From JAHDHW01 sp963793295 (GTDB lineage: Bacteria > Bacteroidota > Bacteroidia > Chitinophagales > Saprospiraceae): 64,000 bases of DNA. Position 1 is the first letter of the stretch. Each line of letters begins with the position of its first letter. The notes beneath the pieces were generated by a model. It had not been told where the DNA came from, made no database searches, and worked only from the letters and a program-made list of their open reading frames with translations. The stretch spans positions 1 to 64,000 of the forward strand of contig CAWBZX010000010.1 of NCBI GenBank assembly GCA_963793295.1. Reading direction: 5' to 3'. This document shows positions 33,035 through 42,028 of this stretch, piece by piece. A program made the translations under genes and the position numbers.

Positions 33035-34084
33035 ATGAAATTTCTACTCTACGGCGCCAACGGTTATACCGGACAATTAATCATTCGTTTTGCAAAAGAT
33101 TATGGATTGACTCCAATATTAGCCGGAAGATCTGCAGACAAAATTAAGTCATTGGCTGAAGAGTATCAGTTAGAATACAAAGTCTTCGGTTTGGACAATC
33201 CTAGTGAAGTTGATGCAGCTTTATCAAATGTGGATGTGGTGTTGCATGCAGCTGGCCCTTTTATGTATACCGCTCAGCCAATGATAGAGGCTTGCCTTAG
33301 AACGGGAGTCCATTATTTGGATATAACGGGAGAAATTCTGGTCTTCGAAATGGCAAATCGTTACGGAAAGCATGCGGAAGAGAAAGGGATAGTTATCATG
33401 CCGGGAGTAGGTTTTGATGTAGTCCCAACGGATTGTATGGCTTTATATTTAAAAAATAAAATGCCAGATGCAACACATCTAAAATTAGCTTTTGCAAGTG
33501 TCAGCGGCGGATTTTCAAAAGGAACAGCAACTACCATGATCGAAGGATTAGGAGAAGGAGGTGCTATTCGTAAAGATGGAAAAATCGTCAAAGTTCCGGC
33601 TGGGTATAAGAAAATGACAATTGATTTTTGGGGTAAACCATTTTTTATGATGACAATCCCTTGGGGAGATGTTTCAACTGCATTTTATAGTACCGGAATT
33701 CCAAATATCGAGACCTATATGGCAATTCCTCCGATGGCTTTCAAATATTTTAAAATCCAAAACTACTTGGGCCCTTTGTTAAGAAGCAACCTTGTCAAAA
33801 ACTTTTTAAAAAATCGCTTAAATAAACGTCCTGCAGGTCCTTCTGACTATAAACGAAAAGGCGCGTATAGTTTGATTTATGGAGAGGTTACTAATCAAAA
33901 AGGAGAAGTTATTAAATCAAAAATGAAGGTGCCTGAAGGATATACATTGACCGCTATCACAAGCATGATGATCACTAAAGCCGTTCTTGAAGGAAAGGTG
34001 AAAAATGGATTCCAGACTCCTGCAAAAGCGCTGGGTGCAGATTTGATCATGCAAGTAAAAGGAGTCGAAAGAATAGAAGTTTAA
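33035..34084 (+). CDS. Saccharopine dehydrogenase-like NAD(P)-binding protein
   Basis: 349 residues. The Rossmann motif GANGYTGQLI is at residues 8-17, followed by LAGRSADK and VVLHAAGPFMYT. The pattern matches the saccharopine dehydrogenase-like/trans-acting enoyl reductase family. In mycobacteria, such proteins reduce enoyl groups made by polyketide synthases. No such synthase is nearby. It follows a LuxE-like gene, with a 66-base gap, and may be co-transcribed. Confidence 0.8.
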   Translation: MKFLLYGANGYTGQLIIRFAKDYGLTPILAGRSADKIKSLAEEYQLEYKVFGLDNPSEVDAALSNVDVVLHAAGPFMYTAQPMIEACLRTGVHYLDITGEILVFEMANRYGKHAEEKGIVIMPGVGFDVVPTDCMALYLKNKMPDATHLKLAFASVSGGFSKGTATTMIEGLGEGGAIRKDGKIVKVPAGYKKMTIDFWGKPFFMMTIPWGDVSTAFYSTGIPNIETYMAIPPMAFKYFKIQNYLGPLLRSNLVKNFLKNRLNKRPAGPSDYKRKGAYSLIYGEVTNQKGEVIKSKMKVPEGYTLTAITSMMITKAVLEGKVKNGFQTPAKALGADLIMQVKGVERIEV

Positions 34085-34208
34085 TTATTGGAAACAGATA
34101 GAAATATATCTTTTGTTATTAAGAGATGAAAGTAGATTTATCCATGCTTCATTGTTCTCTCAGAATCACGAAATGAATCCTGATTTTTTATTTCAGTCAA
34201 TAGAATAT

Positions 34209-34622
34209 TTAAATTTCAAGTGCCTCAGCTGCTAATTCAAAATGGTCCGGACGGACATAAAGAATGTAACTATAACCACCTTTATTGTCTGTGATACCGC
34301 TGGAAGCATACACATTGACATTGGCTTTGAAGAGTTTCATATGAACTACCGCCAATGCACCCAACTGATCATCTCCCTGAACCATGATGGCCCGATGAGG
34401 TCCTTCCAGTTTCATTCCTGCTTTTTTAGCTTCACTGGTTAGCATCAGACTGTCCTCAGGAAATATAGTAAGTTGGGTATAATCAGGCCCGGTTGGGACA
34501 GCTGTAATGGCTAATAAGTTGATACCTAATTGTTCTAAATTGGAAAGCACTTTATACGCTTCTCCGGGTTGATCTCTAATGGTGGTGTAAAAGTAATCGA
34601 CACGTCTGATTTTGGATGCCAT
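34209..34622 (-). CDS. ACT domain protein
   Basis: About 137 residues from the preferred ATG (34622); the frame extends to 34667, but MASKIRRVDYFY is the more natural start. It contains one clear ACT domain (YFYTTIRDQPGEAYKVLSNL) and probably a second, degenerate one. ACT domains bind amino acids and regulate enzymes. No catalytic domain is fused. The role is unknown. Confidence 0.75.
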   Translation of the reverse strand: MASKIRRVDYFYTTIRDQPGEAYKVLSNLEQLGINLLAITAVPTGPDYTQLTIFPEDSLMLTSEAKKAGMKLEGPHRAIMVQGDDQLGALAVVHMKLFKANVNVYASSGITDNKGGYSYILYVRPDHFELAAEALEI

Positions 34623-34753
34623 AATTTTCTTAATTGAAATGAACGGTTTGGAAAAGTTGCTAATCAAATATAGGGGTTTTCCCTCTAAATGATTATCACA
34701 AGCTTTATAAATTATCGATTAAATTCCAAAGAACCAAATGAGGATCAGGCATT

Positions 34754-35602
34754 TTAAAGAATATCTTCTAAATGGAATGTTTCGTTAAGAACAATTCTGC
34801 CTTTTTCATTTTTTAAAACGGTGCCACATTCGAATTTTGCATCATGCTCAAAAAACAAAATATCATTATTCGACACCGCATTTTCTAAAAGCAATTCTTT
34901 TTCTTTTAATGTTTCCAGAGGTCTGATATCATAACTCATGACATAAGGCATCCCAATATGGTAAGATGATGGCATCAAATCCGCGCAATAGATAATTTTT
35001 CGGTTTTTATAGTTGATTTCCAAAGGCATCATCGCTTCGGTATGTCCAAAAACGAATTTCACTTTTATGCCTTTCCATAATTCAATACCTTCCTTTTCCT
35101 CAACAAATTTCAACACACCAGCTTCCTTTAAAGGCACAAAGTTTTCTTTTAAAAAAGAGGCCCTTTCTCGTTCATTAGGATTCAAAGCCCATTCATAATG
35201 TGTTTTATTTGACCAGTAGGTCGCATTCGGGAAAGTGGGAATTAATGCTCCGGAATCATCCTTTTTTACAGCTCCGCCACAGTGATCAAAATGAAGGTGA
35301 GTCAAAAAAACATCTGTGATATCTTCAGGTTGATATCCTTTTTTTGAAAGTGATCCCAACAAGCTGTCAGGGCCATGAGGTTCAAAATGGGATCGAAATT
35401 TATCATCTTGTTTGTCACCCATTCCAGTATCGACAAGGATTTTTTTATCATCGACTTCGATCAACAAACAACGCATGGTCCAGGTACAAAGGTTCCGTTC
35501 GTCAGGTGGATTTAGGTTTTTCCAAATTTGCTTTGGAACTACTCCGAACATTGCTCCGCCATCGAGTTTGAATAAGCCTGAATTGATTACACTTAATTTC
35601 AT
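34754..35602 (-). CDS. MBL-fold metal-dependent hydrolase
   Basis: 282 residues. The HxHxDH metal motif is present in FLTHLHFDHCGG, with a further His in VFGHTEAMMP, an Asp in IIYCADLMP and a late His in FFEHDAK. The order suits lactonase-like or hydrolase members of the beta-lactamase superfamily. Substrates in this superfamily vary, and no lactone-specific motif could be confirmed. It starts within the stop codon of ribH (ATGA), so it is coupled to it. Confidence 0.85.
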   Translation of the reverse strand: MKLSVINSGLFKLDGGAMFGVVPKQIWKNLNPPDERNLCTWTMRCLLIEVDDKKILVDTGMGDKQDDKFRSHFEPHGPDSLLGSLSKKGYQPEDITDVFLTHLHFDHCGGAVKKDDSGALIPTFPNATYWSNKTHYEWALNPNERERASFLKENFVPLKEAGVLKFVEEKEGIELWKGIKVKFVFGHTEAMMPLEINYKNRKIIYCADLMPSSYHIGMPYVMSYDIRPLETLKEKELLLENAVSNNDILFFEHDAKFECGTVLKNEKGRIVLNETFHLEDIL

Positions 35603-36117
35603 GAAAAGCCAATTTTTTGTTTTGGTTCGCCAAATTTAGTTTTTAATGAGGCCATCCGTATAGCCGTCACTGCCGATTCAACACCTTTGTTTCCATATTT
35701 TCCTCCTGCACGATCCTTGGCTTGCTGCTCGTCGTTTGGTGTAAGCACTCCAAATATAAAAGGTTTGTTATGCAAAATACTCAATTGCACCAATCCAGTT
35801 GCTACCGCCTGATTAATATACTCATTGTGAGAAGTTTCTCCTTTTATGACGCAACCCAGGCAGATAACAGCATCAAGTTTTTTGCTCGATGCAAGAATTT
35901 TTGCTCCAACTGGCAATTCAAAAGTACCTGGAACTTGTTCGGTATAAATATTTTCGGGCTTTGCCCCATGCTTTATTAAAGTTTCAAAACAAGCTTTATA
36001 AAGTGCATGGGTGATCTTTGAATTCCACTCTGATACAACAATTCCAAAGTTCATTTTTTCAGCTAATGGAATTGTTTTTTCGTCGTATTTCGATAAGTTT
36101 TTTAATGCGCTTGCCAT
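35599..36117 (-). CDS. ribH: 6,7-dimethyl-8-ribityllumazine synthase
   Basis: 172 residues. Family motifs are FGIVVSEWNSKIT, VPGTFELPVGAK, CLGCVIKGETSHNEY (with the catalytic His in the last) and FGVLTPNDEQQAKDR. It condenses 5-amino-6-ribitylaminouracil with dihydroxybutanone phosphate, the penultimate step of riboflavin synthesis. The MBL hydrolase gene overlaps its 3' end by four bases. A TPR protein gene lies upstream on the same strand. Confidence 0.95.
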   Translation of the reverse strand: MASALKNLSKYDEKTIPLAEKMNFGIVVSEWNSKITHALYKACFETLIKHGAKPENIYTEQVPGTFELPVGAKILASSKKLDAVICLGCVIKGETSHNEYINQAVATGLVQLSILHNKPFIFGVLTPNDEQQAKDRAGGKYGNKGVESAVTAIRMASLKTKFGEPKQKIGFS

Positions 36118-36329
36118 AGCTTGGTGGTTTGTTTTTACAAAATAGATATTAAAATAGAAATTTCTGGTTTATAACTTATTTAACAACTTTGGTGAATCTA
36201 AAGTTTTTGATAAAACAATCATTTAAAATCTAATATAATTAAGTTGTCTTATCACTAAAACAACAAAAGACAAGACCTGATGATCTTGCCTTTTGATATT
36301 TTTAAAACCTTACGTTTCGAAATAACGAA

Positions 36330-37022
36330 TTAAAGCTTTGCTTCAACTCTTGCGATATACTTATCAATATCAGTGCTTTGCACACTGTTTGGGTATTTTG
36401 TCTTAATCTCTTCAAAATGTTTTTTTGAATCAGCAAAATTTCCCTGCTTTTCATATAGCAAGCCGATATTTTTATGGTAGTAGGCAATGAGAAATTCGTT
36501 TTCCCCTGCGTTTATCGCTTTTTTATAATAGCTAATGGCTTTATCATAGTCTTCCAATTCTCCATATGCAGCAGCGATAGCTCCGTTTTTTGTTATTGGT
36601 AAAACATTGTCGGTTGCTCTGAAATCATTTAGATAATCAATGGCAACCTCGTATTGACCAAGATTCAAATAAGAGATACCCGCGTAATAGTTTGCCAAGT
36701 TACCAGCTTTTGTTCCACCATAATTGTCAATAATATCTAGAAATCCGCTATAACCACCTCCCGGATTAGTAAGGGCCAATGCAAATGAATCTCTTTCAAA
36801 TTGGTATTGTGCTTGCCGCATTTGGTTTTGGCTTTCTACTTCTTTGGGAGCTTTGTACATAAAATTATATGCAAAGAACCCTCCTACGATCACAACGAAA
36901 GCTAATAATCCACCAAAAATTGCAGTTTGGTTTTTTTCTACAAAGCTTTGGGCCTGGTCTCTAGCTTCTACCAGATCCACTAAAGTCTCTTCTTGTTTCT
37001 TTTTATTTCTTCTTCTAGCCAT
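36330..37022 (-). CDS. Membrane-anchored TPR protein
   Basis: 230 residues. A short basic N-terminus (MARRRNKKKQ) precedes a single membrane segment at about 34-56. Tetratricopeptide-like repeats follow (GNLANYYAGISYLNLGQYEV, GAIAAAYGELEDYDKAISYY, AYYHKNIGLLYEKQGNFADS). The topology puts the repeats outside the cytoplasm, as in YfgM, an ancillary SecYEG partner of E. coli. The link to YfgM is based on layout only. Confidence 0.8.
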   Translation of the reverse strand: MARRRNKKKQEETLVDLVEARDQAQSFVEKNQTAIFGGLLAFVVIVGGFFAYNFMYKAPKEVESQNQMRQAQYQFERDSFALALTNPGGGYSGFLDIIDNYGGTKAGNLANYYAGISYLNLGQYEVAIDYLNDFRATDNVLPITKNGAIAAAYGELEDYDKAISYYKKAINAGENEFLIAYYHKNIGLLYEKQGNFADSKKHFEEIKTKYPNSVQSTDIDKYIARVEAKL

Positions 37023-37203
37023 TTTAAAATTTTAATTTTTCAGGTTGAAATTAACAACCAAATTTGATGCTTTTTGAAAAGTCACGCAAAAATAAGGAAT
37101 CTTTTAAATTAATGCAGTTTTTATCAGAAAATTCGATGATATATTAATTGACAAAAAAGAATTGGATCATTTTCATAAACGGAAGTTTATTTTTTGCAAT
37201 CCA

Positions 37204-37239
37204 ATAAAAAACAGGAACGCACAATCCGCATTCCTGTTT
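37204..37239 (-). terminator. Intrinsic terminator of pdhA
   Basis: A 12-bp stem with one G-T pair (37209-37220 with 37228-37239) and a 7-base loop. On the minus strand it is followed by a T run (37210-37204), 46 bases past the pdhA stop. Confidence 0.85.
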
Positions 37240-37284
37240 CACATTTGTGTAGTTTTCTCAACAAATGCTTGATTATAAACTCTT

Positions 37285-38313
37285 TTAAGTCAGGTAAGGA
37301 TAATCATCCTGAACATAATTGTCTTTATATAATTCACTAGGGTCGGGTAGTGGAGACTCTTCCGCAAACTTTATTGCCTCATCAATTTCAATTTTGATCT
37401 TTTCTTTAATTGCTTTGATTTCATCTTCACTAGCAATCTTGTTTTTTAAGATGTTGAGTTCTGTCAGTTTTACCGGATCTTGATCTTTGTATTCTTGCAA
37501 CTCATCTTTTGTGCGGTATTTTGCGGGATCAGAAACCGAATGGCCTTTGTATCGATAAGTTTTAATCTCCAGATAATAAGGGCCTTTTCCTGCCCGAATG
37601 TGTTCAGCTGCTCTGATAAGTGCTTCGTGAACGGATTCAGGATTCATACCGTCTACGGGTTCACTTGGCATATCAAAAGCAGCACCTAATTTATACAATT
37701 CATGAACGTTACTGGTTCTTTTAACCGAAGTTCCCATCGCATAGTGATTATTTTCGCAGATGTATAACACTGGCAATTTCCAGGTCATGGCCATATTGAA
37801 AGATTCAAATAATGATCCCTGACGAGCAGCGCCATCTCCAAACATTGTAACACATAAATTATCAGTTCCTTTATATTTTTCAGCAAAAGCAATTCCTGTT
37901 CCGATGGGGATCTGGGCACCAACTATTCCATTTCCACCAAAAAATCGTTTTTCTTTAGAAAAGAAGTGCATCGAACCTCCTTTACCCTTTACGACACCTG
38001 TTGACTTTCCAAATAATTCAGCCATACATTCTTTGGTACTAATTCCTCTTGAAATAGCAATACCATGTTGACGATATGCGGTAGCTACGGCATCTTCGGG
38101 TCGGATTGCGGTAGTCATTCCAGCTGCAATAGCTTCTTGACCGATATAAACATGACAAAAGCCTCTGATCTTTTGCTGGCCATAAGCCATCAAAGTACGT
38201 TCTTCAAATCTTCGTATGCGAAGCATGGTTTCATACCAATGTAAATAAGTTTCTTTGCTGTACGTAGGTTTCTTTTTACTTGGTTGCTTAGCTTTTTGCA
38301 CTACTTGCGTCAT
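37285..38313 (-). CDS. pdhA: Pyruvate dehydrogenase E1 component, alpha subunit
   Basis: 342 residues. The RRFEERTLMAYGQQKIRGF region and QHGIAISRG fit E1 alpha. The thiamine diphosphate motif is FGDGAARQGSLFESFN followed by YICENNHYAMGTS. A conserved phosphorylation-loop-like stretch, YRYKGHSVSDPAKYR, is present. Together with an E1 beta subunit encoded elsewhere, it decarboxylates pyruvate and feeds acetyl groups to E2. It stands alone here. Confidence 0.93.
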   Translation of the reverse strand: MTQVVQKAKQPSKKKPTYSKETYLHWYETMLRIRRFEERTLMAYGQQKIRGFCHVYIGQEAIAAGMTTAIRPEDAVATAYRQHGIAISRGISTKECMAELFGKSTGVVKGKGGSMHFFSKEKRFFGGNGIVGAQIPIGTGIAFAEKYKGTDNLCVTMFGDGAARQGSLFESFNMAMTWKLPVLYICENNHYAMGTSVKRTSNVHELYKLGAAFDMPSEPVDGMNPESVHEALIRAAEHIRAGKGPYYLEIKTYRYKGHSVSDPAKYRTKDELQEYKDQDPVKLTELNILKNKIASEDEIKAIKEKIKIEIDEAIKFAEESPLPDPSELYKDNYVQDDYPYLT

Positions 38314-38494
38314 ATTTTAAAATTATAATAAATAACTTCTTTTCAGTTTGAAAAATTCTGATCAAAGATACATCTTAATCCGCGATTATTCAAAAAGGAG
38401 TTATTAGGTTGTAATAAAGGTTTTGTACTCACAAATACACTAATAAACAAAAAATTTTTATTCCGGTTGATGAAAAAATCGCATTTTGTATAAC

Positions 38495-38502
38495 TATCTT
38501 TG
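38495..38502 (+). promoter_or_regulatory. Candidate -7 promoter element of recF
   Basis: TATCTTTG, an exact match to TAnnTTTG, 58 bases before the recF start. The nearest TTG (38467-38469) is 25 bases upstream, longer than usual. Confidence 0.4.
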
Positions 38503-38560
38503 ATTTTTTCAAAACAATATCTTTCACCATCATTCGAAATAGAAAATAGCCTTTCCCCTT

Positions 38561-39661
38561 TTGTACCTCAAAGAATTAAAACTTACGAATTTTAAAAATT
38601 ATGCTTCAGAAAAGTTGCTCTTTTCGAAGCAACTTAATTGTTTCGTGGGGAAGAACGGAATGGGGAAAACAAATCTGCTTGATGCGATTTATTATTTATG
38701 CATGTGCAAAAGCTATTCAGGAATTAACGATAGAAAGCTGGTTATTCACGATGGTGATTTTTTTAGATTAGAAGGGATTTTTAATTCAAAAAAGAAAAAA
38801 GAAAAAATCGTTGCCAAAGTAATTCCTGGAAAAAGTAAGGTGATTGAAAAAAATGACATTCCCTATAAAAAAATAATGGATCATATTGGTTTATTTCCTG
38901 TTGTAATGATCGTTCCGGATGATACGCTGCTTGTGTCAGAAGGTAGTGAGGTTCGCCGTAAATTTTTAGATAACACTTTATCTCAGCTGGAACCTTTATA
39001 CCTTTCAAGTATCATAACTTATAATAAAATTATAAAACAGCGCAATACCGCCTTAAAGCAATTCGCTGCTGAACGATTTTATGATGAAAAGCTGATAGAA
39101 TCTTATAACGATCAACTGCTGGAGCCTGCGGAATTGATTTTTAAGAAGCGAACTTCTTTTGCAAAAGAATTCACTCCTTTGTTTGAAAGGTATTATCAAA
39201 AGATTTCGGGAGAACAGGAAACGGTACGTTGTGAATATTATTCACAGCTTTTGAGTCAACACCTGGATATACTTTTAAAGCAAAGTGCTGAAAAAGACCG
39301 AATACTTCAGCGGACCACTTGTGGCATTCATCGGGATGACTTGAAATTTTTTCTTGGAAAATATTCACTGAAAAGTTTTGCCTCGCAGGGTCAATTAAAA
39401 TCCTATGTTTTAGCTTTAAAACTTGCTCAATATGAAATGTTGCGCATTAAAAAGAAGTTGGAACCTTTGCTTCTACTTGACGATATTTTTGACAAACTGG
39501 ATCGATTCAGGGTCGAGCATTTAATAACGCTGTTGATGGAAAATAAATTTGGGCAGGTTTTTATTACGGATACTCATGAAAACAGAGTTCAGAATATTAT
39601 TGAAAAGTTTGGTTCTGATTTTAAAAAATTTGTAATTGATTCAGGAACTGCTACCTTGTGA
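38561..39661 (+). CDS. recF: DNA replication and repair protein RecF
   Basis: 366 residues, full length. It starts MYLKELKLTNFKNY, the usual RecF opening. The Walker A motif GKNGMGKTN is at 30-38, the signature-like SFASQGQLKS is near residue 270, and Walker B LLLLDDIFDKLD follows. RecF loads RecA at gaps with RecO and RecR. The start codon is TTG: an in-frame TAG (38540-38542) lies just upstream and no ATG intervenes. The next gene starts 34 bases after its stop. Confidence 0.95.
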   Translation: MYLKELKLTNFKNYASEKLLFSKQLNCFVGKNGMGKTNLLDAIYYLCMCKSYSGINDRKLVIHDGDFFRLEGIFNSKKKKEKIVAKVIPGKSKVIEKNDIPYKKIMDHIGLFPVVMIVPDDTLLVSEGSEVRRKFLDNTLSQLEPLYLSSIITYNKIIKQRNTALKQFAAERFYDEKLIESYNDQLLEPAELIFKKRTSFAKEFTPLFERYYQKISGEQETVRCEYYSQLLSQHLDILLKQSAEKDRILQRTTCGIHRDDLKFFLGKYSLKSFASQGQLKSYVLALKLAQYEMLRIKKKLEPLLLLDDIFDKLDRFRVEHLITLLMENKFGQVFITDTHENRVQNIIEKFGSDFKKFVIDSGTATL

Positions 39662-39695
39662 ACATTGTTTGGTTAACATAAAATTCTTTTCAAAG

Positions 39696-39986
39696 ATGAA
39701 ACAACATAATGACCAAAAAATAGGTGAAGCATTGAAAGATATGCTGCAGAAATATCGCCTCAATGCTAAGTTTAACCAAACAAAAATAAAAAGTCTTTGG
39801 GAAACGCTTATGGGGCCAAGTATCAGCCGTTACACTAAAGATATAGTCGTTCGTCGTAACAAGCTTTTTGTTACGCTCGAATCTTCTCCTTTAAAACAAG
39901 AACTCAGCCTTGGGAAAGAAAAAATTCGAAATATTATCAATGAAGAATTAGGGGAAGAATTTATCAAGGAGGTGGTGATTTTGTAA
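39696..39986 (+). CDS. DUF721 / DciA-like protein
   Basis: 96 residues from the preferred ATG at 39696; the same frame is open further upstream, overlapping recF. The core KIGEALKDMLQKYRLNAKFNQ followed by SLWETLMGPSISRYTKDIVV is characteristic of DUF721. The family includes DciA, the predominant replicative-helicase loader in bacteria lacking DnaC. Placement directly after recF, as in many genomes, supports a replication role. Confidence 0.83.
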   Translation: MKQHNDQKIGEALKDMLQKYRLNAKFNQTKIKSLWETLMGPSISRYTKDIVVRRNKLFVTLESSPLKQELSLGKEKIRNIINEELGEEFIKEVVIL

Positions 39987-40030
39987 TATTTTTTCCTCCT
40001 ATTTATATCAACAAAAGGTTTCCATAAAAA

Positions 40031-40062
40031 AACGCCGCTGAAATATTCAGCGGCGTTTTTTT
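40031..40062. terminator. Bidirectional intrinsic terminator
   Basis: Perfect 12-bp inverted repeat AACGCCGCTGAA (40031-40042) / TTCAGCGGCGTT (40046-40057) with a 3-base loop, flanked by A and T runs. It lies between two convergent genes and can serve both. Confidence 0.92.
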
Positions 40063-40074
40063 TATAATTAAATT

Positions 40075-41748
40075 TTAGGCTTTACCGGATTTTCCTTTTC
40101 CAGCAGTTCCATTTCCATTACTATATTTACCTTTGGAACCTTTTTTCTTCTTTTTACCCTTAGTATTGCTTGCTTTTTCGACTGCTTCATAAGCATTTAT
40201 TATACCACCTGAAACTGATAATTCGCTAAATTTAACTTTTTCTTCTTTTGTTCCAGGTTTAATCACCATTGTGCTTTGAGGAGTTGATGACTCCATAATT
40301 ATTTCTTTCACTTGCTTTGCAGAAAGGTTAGGGAAATAAGAACGAAGTAAGGCAGCGACGCCAGCAACAACGGGAGAAGCCATGCTTGTACCTTGAAAAC
40401 TAGCATATTCATTTCCCACAGTGGTTGAATAAATCTCAACTCCAGGAGCAAATATATCTACGTTTTCTTTTCCATAATTTGAAAAAGAAGCTGCGCTCTT
40501 TTCGCCTCCTTTCCAGTTTAAAGCTCCAACTTCCACCCACACTTTAGCTTGTTTAGGGCTAAACAAGCCTTTCTTATCATATTTATCGTTTGGAAAGTTA
40601 TTTCCGGTATCATTATTACTGCCATCATTTCCAGCAGCATGTACTAAAAGGACATCGTGTTTTTGAGCATATTTAACAGCTTTGTCCACTACATTTTTAT
40701 CCCAGGAATAGCTTTTTCCGAAACTCATATTAATAACCTGAGCACCATTATCAACGGCATAACGAATTGCATTTGCAACATCTTTATCTCTTTCGTCACC
40801 ATCAGGTACACATCGAACAGACATTATTCTCACATTGTCCGCAATACCATCCATTCCAATATCATTATTTCTAACGGCACCGATAATACCCGCCACATGA
40901 GTTCCATGATCAGCATCCGGCCCTTGTACATCATTATTTCCATAATCCCTCTGATTAGGATTTGAATAATCGTCTCCAACTATATTTCTTGGATCGTATT
41001 CTGGATTATAATAATATTCAACACGAGTTTCAAAATATTCTTTTGCGCCATTCACTTCACTTTGAAGTTCAGAAACCTTATATCCCTTTGCAAGTGTGGC
41101 GCTAACCATTTCAATAGATTGTGTTACTGATTCATCATCAGTTTCTATTTTTTCTAAATCATCGACGGTAAATTCCTCTTTTCCGGTAAGTTTCTTCAAT
41201 GTTTCTAGAGCTTCAGCAAAAACGATGATTCCCATTGATTGCTGATGAATTTTATTCCGTTCGTCAACAATTTCTTTCTTCATTTTTTGATATTCATCAT
41301 ATTCTTTCTTTTCCTTTTTTGAAAGGCTGGATACATCAACTTTTTCGTATTTTTTGTTATATTTTCCAACCAGACGACTAAGTTCCAGTGCTTCATGATG
41401 GATATTTTTTCCGTCTTTTCCTCCAATAAAGTTCCAGCCATTAATATCATCAACATAACCGTTTTTGTCATCATCGATTCCATTATTGGGTATTTCATCT
41501 TTATTGACCCACATGATATCTTTGAGATCTTCATGATTATTATCTACTCCAGAGTCAATTACAGCTACAACAACTGTTTGTGATTTTTTCCCTTGAAGCA
41601 AATTTTCATAAGTTTTTTTTGAATTTGTTCCGGGAACATTATCGGTTTTAGGATCTAAATGAAACCAATCTTTTGGCGCACTATCCTGAGCCATAAATAG
41701 AGTTTGGCTACATAAAAAGCAAAGCAATAAGCTAAATTTAATTTTCAT
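40075..41748 (-). CDS. Secreted S8 family subtilisin-like serine protease
   Basis: 557 residues with a signal peptide (to about residue 20). The catalytic triad is Asp65 (AVIDSGVD), His281 (DHGTHVAG) and Ser455 (FQGTSMASP), with the oxyanion Asn374 (AAGNDG). The Asp-to-His distance is 216 residues, compared with 32 in subtilisin. The extra 185 or so residues are highly charged and probably coiled or helical. The C-terminus is a Lys/Gly-rich tail without a recognisable T9SS domain. It probably acts outside the inner membrane. No propeptide domain is obvious before the catalytic Asp. Confidence 0.9.
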   Translation of the reverse strand: MKIKFSLLLCFLCSQTLFMAQDSAPKDWFHLDPKTDNVPGTNSKKTYENLLQGKKSQTVVVAVIDSGVDNNHEDLKDIMWVNKDEIPNNGIDDDKNGYVDDINGWNFIGGKDGKNIHHEALELSRLVGKYNKKYEKVDVSSLSKKEKKEYDEYQKMKKEIVDERNKIHQQSMGIIVFAEALETLKKLTGKEEFTVDDLEKIETDDESVTQSIEMVSATLAKGYKVSELQSEVNGAKEYFETRVEYYYNPEYDPRNIVGDDYSNPNQRDYGNNDVQGPDADHGTHVAGIIGAVRNNDIGMDGIADNVRIMSVRCVPDGDERDKDVANAIRYAVDNGAQVINMSFGKSYSWDKNVVDKAVKYAQKHDVLLVHAAGNDGSNNDTGNNFPNDKYDKKGLFSPKQAKVWVEVGALNWKGGEKSAASFSNYGKENVDIFAPGVEIYSTTVGNEYASFQGTSMASPVVAGVAALLRSYFPNLSAKQVKEIIMESSTPQSTMVIKPGTKEEKVKFSELSVSGGIINAYEAVEKASNTKGKKKKKGSKGKYSNGNGTAGKGKSGKA

Positions 41749-41939
41749 TACTAGTTTGATTTAATTTGAAATGATGTTAAAATGTTTGTCAAAAAACGCA
41801 AAATTACCACAAATATAACAGTTATAGAGTAAAATGTGTTTTAAGATTTTAAAAATCTAGACCAAGTCTTTAGATGTTTTGGACAAAACACATCTAATTT
41901 GCTACAAAGGTTTTTAACGCTTGAATGAATCTATTTATT

Positions 41940-41947
41940 TATATTTG
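41940..41947 (+). promoter_or_regulatory. Candidate -7 promoter element
   Basis: TATATTTG, an exact match to TAnnTTTG, 81 bases before the first DUF6089-like gene. TTG at 41921-41923 is only 16 bases upstream, shorter than the usual 19. Confidence 0.4.
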
Positions 41948-42028
41948 CGTTGTGTAAAAATCCCCTTGCCTTTGAATTCATAAAAATTATTTTGAAAAAT
42001 TTAATGAAAGTCTAAATCAAATAGTAGG

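Noticed and set aside
36251..36300. Hairpin between ribH and the TPR gene as a terminator
   Set aside because: The minus-strand stem (CAAGA/TCTTG) is only about five pairs with a long loop; too weak to list, though the following T-rich stretch leaves it possible.
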